This document shows positions 14,777 through 19,718 of a stretch of 19,718 nucleotides of DNA, one piece after another. The translations under genes and the position numbers were made by a program. Position 1 is the first letter of the stretch, and each line of letters opens with the position of its first letter. The notes under the pieces were generated by a model. It saw only the letters and a list, made by a program, of their open reading frames with translations. It did not search any database and was not told where the DNA came from. Origin of the DNA: an uncultured Archangium sp. (GTDB lineage: Bacteria; Myxococcota; Myxococcia; Myxococcales; Myxococcaceae); assembly GCA_946479335.1 (NCBI GenBank), contig CAMLFP010000064.1, positions 1 through 19,718 of the forward strand. The letters run 5' to 3'.

Positions 14777-16137
14777 AGCTCAAACTCGCAGTGTTCTCCG
14801 TGGCGGCGGTGTTGATGGCCTGTGGTGGTACGACCGGCGGTAATACCGGTGGAGGCTCCGGCGCGACCGGCGGCGGCACCGGCTCGACGTTGGTCGAGGT
14901 GTCGGCCGACATCTCCGCCAACACCACGTGGACCAAGGACCACACCTACGTCTTGAAGCAGCTCATCTACGTGCAGGCGGGCGCGACGCTGACCGTGCAG
15001 GCCGGCACCACCATCGCCGGCGACCCGGCCTCCGCGCTGGTCGTCTCGCGCGACGCGAAGCTCATCGCCGAAGGCACCGCGACGGAGCCCATCGTCTTCA
15101 CCTCGTCGCAGACGCCCGGCAACCGCGGCCAGGGCAACGACTGGGGCGGTGTGGTGTTCCTCGGGCGCGCGCCCATCAACACCGTCGGCGGTGAAGAAGG
15201 CGCCGAGGGCCTCGCGGCCGAAGACCGCAACAAGTTCGGCGGCGGCGCGAACCCCGACTCCGCCTACAACTGCGGCACGCTCAAGTACGTGCGCGTGGAG
15301 TTCGCCGGCAAGCCGCTCTCGGCGAACAACGAGCTCAACGGCATCACGCTCAACGCCTGCGGCACCGGCACCACCATCGACTACGTGCAGGTGCACCGCG
15401 GCGTCGACGACGGCATCGAGCTCTTCGGTGGCACGGTGAACCTCAAGCACATCGTGCTCTCGGGCAACGACGACGACGGCCTCGACTGGGACCGCGGCTG
15501 GAGCGGCAAGGCGCAGTTCGTCATCGTTCAGCAGACGCAGGGCTTCGGGAACCACGGCTTCGAGGCGAGCAGCAACCCGCTCAACACCGCGCTGACGCCG
15601 ATTGCCAAGCCGACCATCCTCAACGCCACCCTCGTCGGCCGGAAGCCCGATGCCTCCAACCCCGGTGAGGGCACCTCGCGCGGCATCGTGTTGAAGGAGG
15701 GCACCGAAGGGCAGCTCGCCAACCTCATCGTCACCAACTTCACCGAGACCGGCCTGTACGTGACGAGCACCGCGTCCGCCAACGCGTGGGGCACCGACCT
15801 CACGCTGAAGAACTCCATCTTCTTCAGCAACAGCACGACTGACGGCGTGGTCGACTTCACGACGCCTCCGCTGGCTGACGGCGGCGTCACCGACATCGGC
15901 TTCGACGAGCTCGCGGCGCTTCAGGCGGAGACCAGCGATCGCCTCGGCGTCGACCCGCAGCTGACCGACGCGCTCAACGTCACCGCGCCCAACTTCAAGC
16001 CGGCGAGCGCGTCACCGGTGTTCACGGGCGGCGCGACGCCTCCGGCTGACGGCTTCTTCGACACCTCGGCCACCTTCGTCGGCGCCGTCGGCACCGATGA
16101 CTGGACCGCCGGGTGGACCGCGTTCCCCGAGAACTGA
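14773..16137 (+). CDS. Beta-helix surface lipoprotein paired with the TonB-dependent receptor
   Basis: A 454-residue lipoprotein. The signal peptide ends in VLMAC (Cys17) and is followed by a Gly/Thr-rich flexible tether (18-38). The mature part reads as a right-handed parallel beta-helix: LTVQAGTTIAGD, GTLKYVRVEFAG, TTIDYVQVHRGVDDGIELFGGTVNLKHIV and DGLDWDRGW are repeated short strands with Asp/Asn/Gly turns. There are no obvious lyase or hydrolase catalytic motifs, so binding rather than catalysis is more likely. It overlaps the receptor gene by ATGA and has a strong purine-rich ribosome-binding site inside the receptor's last codons, so the two proteins are made in step. By analogy with SusD-type partners it may capture ligand at the surface and hand it to the receptor; this is inference. 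A strong terminator follows. Confidence 0.85.
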   Translation: MKLKLAVFSVAAVLMACGGTTGGNTGGGSGATGGGTGSTLVEVSADISANTTWTKDHTYVLKQLIYVQAGATLTVQAGTTIAGDPASALVVSRDAKLIAEGTATEPIVFTSSQTPGNRGQGNDWGGVVFLGRAPINTVGGEEGAEGLAAEDRNKFGGGANPDSAYNCGTLKYVRVEFAGKPLSANNELNGITLNACGTGTTIDYVQVHRGVDDGIELFGGTVNLKHIVLSGNDDDGLDWDRGWSGKAQFVIVQQTQGFGNHGFEASSNPLNTALTPIAKPTILNATLVGRKPDASNPGEGTSRGIVLKEGTEGQLANLIVTNFTETGLYVTSTASANAWGTDLTLKNSIFFSNSTTDGVVDFTTPPLADGGVTDIGFDELAALQAETSDRLGVDPQLTDALNVTAPNFKPASASPVFTGGATPPADGFFDTSATFVGAVGTDDWTAGWTAFPEN

Positions 16138-16157
16138 GCGGAGCGACGCAACAGGCG

Positions 16158-16199
16158 AGGGCGGTTCGGGCGCAGTGCCCGGGCCGCCTTCTGCTTTTC
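16158..16199 (+). terminator. Rho-independent terminator after the receptor-lipoprotein operon
   Basis: GGCGGTTCGGGC (16160-16171) pairs with GCCCGGGCCGCC (16177-16188) over 12 pairs, two of them G-U, around a 5-base loop (GCAGT). One G-U and one A-U pair extend it to 16158-16190. The tail is T-rich (TTCTGCTTTTCC). It starts 20 bases past the lipoprotein stop. Confidence 0.8.
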
Positions 16200-16404
16200 C
16201 GATGGGGTGACGAGTGCACGCTGATCACGCAGGTGAACGCGCGCACTTCCCACTGCTTTGCTGCGAAACGGCTTGATGGTGCGGTGTCGACACAGGGAAC
16301 CGCCGAGAATCCCCCCGCGGCTCCTCGCTGCGACAAGCAGACATGCGTCGCACCGACCAGCGGCCCCTTTGTCACACCTGGATCACCCACGTCCAGCGGT
16401 TTGA
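16200..16404. other. Gap between convergent genes, nothing recognised
   Basis: About 205 bases lie between the terminator and the stop of the convergent hotdog gene. Composition is slightly less GC-rich than the flanking genes. I see no coding frame with family features, no RNA gene and no second clear hairpin with a T-run. Confidence 0.5.
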
Positions 16405-17133
16405 TCAGCCCACCACCAGCAGCGGCGCTTCGTGACGCAGCACGCGGAACACGCTCACAGCGGCCAGCACCTCCCCGGCGGCGCCGTGCACGAGGCTCAG
16501 CACCGTCACCTTCTCCCCGGAGCTGCGCACCACACTGCACTGCAGGGTGAGCGTCTCGCCGGGCGAAACCGGGCCGAGCAGCGACAGGCTCTGCAGCTCC
16601 GCGAGCTGCACCTTGCCCGCGAAGCCCTGCGCGGAGACCAGCGCCGACGCGTGCACCCACGCCACCAGGTTGCCGCCCAACAGCGCGTCATCGCCGCTGA
16701 TCCGCGCGCGGAACGTCGTCTCCATCGGCACCGAGCCGCCGCGCAGCAGGCGCGCATTCGTCGTGTCCTCCGCGCCGCGCACCGGGAGCGCCTCCGCGAA
16801 CCGCAGCACGCCGGCGATGATCACCTGCCCCTTCCGTCGTCGCGCCACGAGTGAGATCGGCAGCACGCCATCGCGCTCCCGCTCCAGCGCCGCGGTGATG
16901 ATCAACCGCTCGCCCGCGTGCACCGGGTGCAGCACCTCGAGCTTCTCCAGCGACGTCGCCTTCACCGGCCCACCCAGCGCATCGCGCGCGAGCGACGCGG
17001 CCACCACGCCCACCTTCTCCAACAGCTCCGACGGGTCGAGCCCGCGAGAGGTGCTGCCGTCCATCACCACGTCCCACTCCTGGCGGGCGGCCACGGCGCT
17101 GCGCAGACTTTCGACGATGACGAGACGAGACAT
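16405..17133 (-). CDS. Tandem hotdog-fold protein, acyl-CoA thioesterase-like
   Basis: A 242-residue protein that appears to contain two hotdog-fold halves. The first (about 36-118) has VGVVAASLARDALGGPVKATSLEKLEVLHPVHAGERLII, and the second (about 140-232) has LLGGNLVAWVHASALVSAQGFAGKVQLAELQSLSLLGPVSPGETL. Each shows the long helix followed by strands and a 'P(V)xxGe.l' turn typical of hotdog enzymes such as BACH/YciA thioesterases. The usual Asp of the YciA motif (GGxLxxWxD) is His in the second half (GGNLVAWVH), so the active site may differ or be lost. Likely substrate is an acyl-CoA or acyl-ACP; a dehydratase-type role cannot be excluded. The start is ATG at 17133 with GGAG 7 bases upstream. 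It is convergent with the lipoprotein and divergent from the hydrolase gene. Confidence 0.6.
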   Translation of the reverse strand: MSRLVIVESLRSAVAARQEWDVVMDGSTSRGLDPSELLEKVGVVAASLARDALGGPVKATSLEKLEVLHPVHAGERLIITAALERERDGVLPISLVARRRKGQVIIAGVLRFAEALPVRGAEDTTNARLLRGGSVPMETTFRARISGDDALLGGNLVAWVHASALVSAQGFAGKVQLAELQSLSLLGPVSPGETLTLQCSVVRSSGEKVTVLSLVHGAAGEVLAAVSVFRVLRHEAPLLVVG

Positions 17134-17273
17134 GGGTGACTCCAGGTGCTGCAGGGTGAAGGGGTTCGGCGGGTGCGGAGGCGGAGGAGCGCTTCAGCGA
17201 CACCACGGACACATCGCCATCGCGCGCCACATCGACTTCGTCTGTGCGTGATGGAGATGCATGACCGGAACGC

Positions 17274-17304
17274 CGTCTGTTTAAACAGATGAGTATCTGC
17301 CGTC
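17274..17304 (-). promoter_or_regulatory. Promoter with overlapping palindromes upstream of the hotdog gene
   Basis: On the minus strand TTGACG (17304-17299) is followed after 17 bases by TAAACA (17281-17276), a plausible sigma-70 promoter aimed at the hotdog gene. A perfect 14-base palindrome, TCTGTTTAAACAGA (17274-17287), covers the -10, and CAGAT-GAGT-ATCTG (17284-17297) fills the spacer, sharing the CAGA arm. This is the most AT-rich patch of the area. A dimeric repressor site is likely, but no regulator gene is adjacent. The leader to the start at 17133 would be about 135 bases. Confidence 0.5.
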
Positions 17305-17361
17305 AAGTCGGGGCATTTCTGCGGGTTGCGAGGTGCGGGAGGAGCGTTAGACAACGCGCCC

Positions 17362-18132
17362 ATGAAAACCCTCGCTCTGACTGCCCTCCTCGCGACCACT
17401 GCCCTGGCCGCTCCGAAGTTGACGCAGAAGAAGATCGCCTACGAGCTCGACGGCGCGAAGTACGAGAGCGTGCTAGTGTACGACGCGAAGGGCGCCGTGA
17501 AGCCCGCGCTGGTGCTGGTGCCCAACTGGCTGGGCATCACCGAGGCGAACCTGAAGCAGGCGGAGCTGATCGCCGCGCGCGGCTACAGCGTCTTCGTGGC
17601 CGACGTGTACGGCGCCACCACGCGCCCCACCAACATGGACGAGGCCGGCAAGATGTCGACCGCGCTCAAGAACGACCGCGCCACGCTGCGCAAGCGCGTG
17701 AACAAGGCGCTCGAGGTCTTCCTCGCGCAGAAAGACGCGAAGGCCGACTTCAAGAAGGTGGGCGCCATCGGCTTCTGCTTCGGCGGCACCGCGGCCCTGG
17801 AGCTCGCGCGCTCCGGCGCGGCCCTCACCGGCGTCGCCGTCTTCCACGCGGGGCTGGGCACGCCCACGCCGGCCGACGCGAAGAACATCAAGGGGCACGT
17901 GCTCGCGCTGCAGGGCGCCGATGACCCGTACGTGCCGGCCGAGGAGCGCGCCGCGTTCGAGAAGGAGATGCGTGACGCGAAGGTCGACTGGGAGCTCGTC
18001 AACTTCGGCAACACCGTGCACAGCTTCACCGACGTCGACGCGCACATGGCCGGTCAGGCCGACTACAACGAGACCTCCGCCAAGCGCGCTTACGCGCTGA
18101 TGGATTCGTTCTTCGCCGAAGTCTTCCGCTGA
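17362..18132 (+). CDS. Secreted dienelactone hydrolase-family protein
   Basis: A 256-residue alpha/beta-hydrolase of the dienelactone hydrolase family. The triad is visible: nucleophile Cys139 in GFCFGG (137-142), Asp187 or Asp188 in QGADDPYVP, and His220 in NTVHSF. The early block ALVLVPNWLGITEANLKQAELIAARGYSVFVADVYG (49-84) matches the family's 'vvv.he..G.......r.a..lA..Gy.v..pDly'. Residues 1-17 (MKTLALTALLATTALAA) form a signal peptide, so the enzyme acts in the periplasm or outside. Family members hydrolyse lactones or esters, and the true substrate is unknown. The start is ATG at 17362; GGAGGAG upstream is rather far away (about 17 bases). Its last 43 bases overlap the convergent VanZ-like gene. 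Confidence 0.87.
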   Translation: MKTLALTALLATTALAAPKLTQKKIAYELDGAKYESVLVYDAKGAVKPALVLVPNWLGITEANLKQAELIAARGYSVFVADVYGATTRPTNMDEAGKMSTALKNDRATLRKRVNKALEVFLAQKDAKADFKKVGAIGFCFGGTAALELARSGAALTGVAVFHAGLGTPTPADAKNIKGHVLALQGADDPYVPAEERAAFEKEMRDAKVDWELVNFGNTVHSFTDVDAHMAGQADYNETSAKRAYALMDSFFAEVFR

Positions 18133-18629
18133 AGCGCGCGGAAGGCGACGAACAGCGTTGACGCCATCGCTCCGGCGAGCGCGTTGAAGCCCACGTCGCG
18201 CAGGTCGTAGTGCCGGTTGGGGAGCAGGGCTTGAATGCCCTCGTCGACCCAACCGGCGCCCAGCGTGAAGAGCACCGCGAAGAAGAAGCGGCGTGACTCG
18301 CTCCACGCGAAGGGCATCGAGAGGAACGCCAGCACCCCGACCGCGCCGTACTCGATGAAGTGGAGCTTCTCCTCCGGGCTCTCCATCGGGAACACCACCG
18401 CGCCGTAGAGGCCCCCCGCCCAGAGCATCAACAGCAGCGTGCGCGGCTTGCGGAGTTCCGCGTTGCGCAGCACCAGCGCGATGACGGCGAGCGCCGCGAG
18501 CGTGAACGCGATGCCGACCGAGAGGCGCAGCACGCCCGCGTCACGGAGCACGTTGGTGACCGTGCGCGCGACGTAGAGCGTCGAATAGATGCCCAGCAGC
18601 AACACCGCGAGCGCCTTACGAGGAGTCAT
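18090..18629 (-). CDS. VanZ-like family integral membrane protein
   Basis: A 179-residue membrane protein with about five hydrophobic segments at roughly 7-24, 34-55, 65-80, 95-107 and 114-128, plus a final one near 148-165. The VanZ-like signature is clear: EKLHFIEYGAVGVLAF (87-102, with His90, Glu93 and Tyr94), WVDEGIQALLPNRHYDLRDVGFNALAGA (127-154, with Asp129, Glu130, Gln133, Arg139, Asp145 and Asn149). The family is named after the teicoplanin-resistance protein VanZ, but most members have no known role. It is the last gene of a minus-strand operon: its ATG overlaps the HAD gene stop (ATGA). Its 3' end runs 43 bases into the convergent hydrolase gene, and the TAA stop at 18090 leaves no room for a terminator between them. 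Confidence 0.83.
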   Translation of the reverse strand: MTPRKALAVLLLGIYSTLYVARTVTNVLRDAGVLRLSVGIAFTLAALAVIALVLRNAELRKPRTLLLMLWAGGLYGAVVFPMESPEEKLHFIEYGAVGVLAFLSMPFAWSESRRFFFAVLFTLGAGWVDEGIQALLPNRHYDLRDVGFNALAGAMASTLFVAFRALQRKTSAKNESISA

Positions 18630-18943
18630 CGGCTGGTAAGGGCCGCGACATCGATACCGCTCGCTTCACCCGGATGCACGACGCGCATGTTCCACGCATC
18701 GGGCGCGACGTCGTCGATCAAGACCTCGGGCTTGGGCAGGAACGCTGTGAAGCACGCTGCAACTCCGGCTTCGATGGCGCTGTCGCGCGCGTACTCCGCG
18801 CCGCCGCGACTCCAACAGTAGAGCGTCGCGCCCGCCGCATGGAGCGAGCGCACCAGCCGCACCGTCGCATCCATCGGCAGGCGTTTGCTGCCGAAGCTGC
18901 GGATCAGCGTGTCATCGACGTCGACGAAGATCGCGCGCGTCAT
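18626..18943 (-). CDS. Small HAD-superfamily phosphatase
   Basis: A 105-residue capless HAD protein. Motif I is FVDVDDTLI with nucleophile Asp8 and Asp10, motif II Ser45 in YCWSRGG, motif III probably Lys71 in LPKPEV, and motif IV the acidic pair Asp77-Asp78 in LIDDVAPD. The small size leaves no cap domain, so a macromolecular or phosphoprotein substrate, or an exposed small phosphate ester, is possible. The start at 18943 is chosen because it overlaps the upstream stop as ATGA and places motif I at the N terminus; a longer frame upstream lies inside the neighbouring gene. Both ends overlap neighbours by ATGA, so the three genes are translationally coupled. Confidence 0.83.
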   Translation of the reverse strand: MTRAIFVDVDDTLIRSFGSKRLPMDATVRLVRSLHAAGATLYCWSRGGAEYARDSAIEAGVAACFTAFLPKPEVLIDDVAPDAWNMRVVHPGEASGIDVAALTSR

Positions 18944-19374
18944 GGCTTCTTCGCGCAGCTCTCTTGAATCGCCTTCACCATGCGCGTGCAGGCCTGGTCG
19001 CCCTGGCGCCCGAGCGCGCGGCACTTCGCGACGCTCCACTCGGCGGTCTTGATGAGCTCATTCCGTGGCGGCACCGCGTCGCAGAAGCCCTCAGGCCGCT
19101 GCGCCTTGTCGAGGCACGCGCGCATGAAGATGGTGTGCCCGGCCTCGGCGACGATGCCGCTCTCGACGTCGTAGCGGTGCAGCGCTTCGTCGACGCAGCC
19201 GTTCGCGTCGTGCGTCATCGCCCACGTCGCGCCGTCTTTCGCCGCGGTGTCGCCCAGCGATTTGAGCCGGTCCTTGTTCTGGTCGAACCACCACTTCGCG
19301 GCGAACGCGGAGACGGCGCACAGCACCATCAACACCGCGAAGAGCGCCAACACGACCTTGAGCCACTTCGGCAT
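18940..19374 (-). CDS. Membrane-anchored Cys-rich hypothetical protein
   Basis: Not a family I recognise. The 144-residue protein begins with one hydrophobic helix (about 6-27, VVLALFAVLMVLCAVSAFAA) preceded by two Lys residues, so it is either an inner-membrane anchor or an uncleaved signal. The rest is predicted outside the cytoplasm and holds six cysteines (60, 87, 98, 118, 129, 140), an even number with regular spacing that suggests three disulfides in a helical domain. The ribosome-binding site GAGGAG lies 6 bases before the ATG and includes part of the stop codon of the upstream small gene. It overlaps the HAD gene by ATGA. Confidence 0.75.
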   Translation of the reverse strand: MPKWLKVVLALFAVLMVLCAVSAFAAKWWFDQNKDRLKSLGDTAAKDGATWAMTHDANGCVDEALHRYDVESGIVAEAGHTIFMRACLDKAQRPEGFCDAVPPRNELIKTAEWSVAKCRALGRQGDQACTRMVKAIQESCAKKP

Positions 19375-19384
19375 GCGCGACTCC

Positions 19385-19615
19385 TCAACGGCGGCGGCGA
19401 GAACGTCGCGGAGCTTCCACCGCCGGCGGCAGCTCAGCCAGCGCGCGCAGAATCGCCTGCTTCGGCAACACCGGCGGGTTCAACGCCAGCACCGCCGCGA
19501 AGTACCGGGCCTGCGCCTCGGTCGCGTACGAGAGCTGCGCTGATTCACCGCTCGTCGACTGCGCCTGCACCGTCCACACTTCTTCGCTGCGCACCACGGC
19601 TGTCGAGGTCCACAT
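19385..19615 (-). CDS. Small hypothetical protein
   Basis: A 76-residue protein of unknown function. The first ~30 residues look like two or three beta strands (VWTVQAQSTSGESAQLSYATEAQA), followed by a helix (about 31-45, TEAQARYFAAVLALN), another short helix (LPKQAILRALAEL) and an Arg-rich end. It is supported as a gene by position: it ends 10 bases before the next gene and its TGA stop forms part of that gene's ribosome-binding site. There is no strong Shine-Dalgarno sequence before its own ATG at 19615, so the start is uncertain. Confidence 0.5.
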   Translation of the reverse strand: MWTSTAVVRSEEVWTVQAQSTSGESAQLSYATEAQARYFAAVLALNPPVLPKQAILRALAELPPAVEAPRRSRRRR

Positions 19616-19661
19616 AGGCGGCGCAGCATGCCTGTAGCAGCCTGATGCGAAAGTTTTTGGC

Positions 19662-19718
19662 TTACTCGAACGGAATCACCGACACGCGCTCGCCGGGTTT
19701 CACCTTGAGCGCCTCGCG
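19662..19718 (-). CDS. C-terminal end of an unidentified gene
   Basis: On the minus strand the window edge reads REALKVKPGERVSVIPFE and then TAA at 19664-19662. The codons end in G or C as in neighbouring genes, and the spacing to the next gene is normal. Only 18 residues are present, so no family can be named; the rest lies beyond the window. Confidence 0.5.
   Translation of the reverse strand, partial: REALKVKPGERVSVIPFE

Noticed and set aside
17249..17290. 13-codon frame (MEMHDRNAVCLNR) ending in the palindrome region
   Set aside because: No ribosome-binding site, and it crosses the palindromic promoter region; more likely chance than a leader peptide.

Overview
The window is GC-rich throughout, with frequent GTG and TTG starts, Asp-Ala-Gly-rich linkers on exported proteins, a TonB cluster with two ExbD genes, and a GreA-like factor of a type I associate with myxobacteria. 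Together these suggest a myxobacterium (Myxococcota). That placement is inference from gene style, not from a marker gene. No RNA gene, insertion sequence, prophage or CRISPR array is visible, and no gap between genes exceeds 300 bases.

Left part (1-7676), mostly metabolism. The C-terminal end of a peptide-type ABC transporter solute-binding protein faces an M23 metallopeptidase. Divergent from the peptidase is an 817-residue sarcosine dehydrogenase-like flavoprotein with a GcvT-type folate half. It overlaps by ATGA with a membrane protein that has an N-terminal zinc finger and a C-terminal helical-repeat region. A dispersed intergenic repeat that also forms a terminator hairpin separates this pair from a convergent GH13 alpha-amylase-family lipoprotein.

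Centre (7830-16199), an outer-membrane import locus on the + strand. It runs: a GreA/GreB-family factor, TonB, ExbB, ExbD, a second ExbD, then an inserted regulatory pair (minus-strand HxlR regulator and divergent DoxX-like membrane protein sharing a palindromic operator), then a large TonB-dependent receptor overlapping by ATGA with a beta-helix surface lipoprotein, and a strong terminator. TonB/ExbB/ExbD energise the receptor. The receptor and lipoprotein look like a channel-plus-lid pair comparable in logic to SusC/SusD, with an unknown substrate. This is the best candidate for an undescribed system in the window.

Right part (16405-19718). A tandem hotdog-fold protein (thioesterase-like) is divergent from a secreted dienelactone hydrolase-family enzyme. 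The gap between them holds a promoter with overlapping dyads. A minus-strand operon follows: a 76-residue hypothetical, a membrane-anchored Cys-rich hypothetical, a small HAD phosphatase and a VanZ-like membrane protein. The last overlaps the hydrolase tail to tail. The window ends in the last codons of another minus-strand gene.
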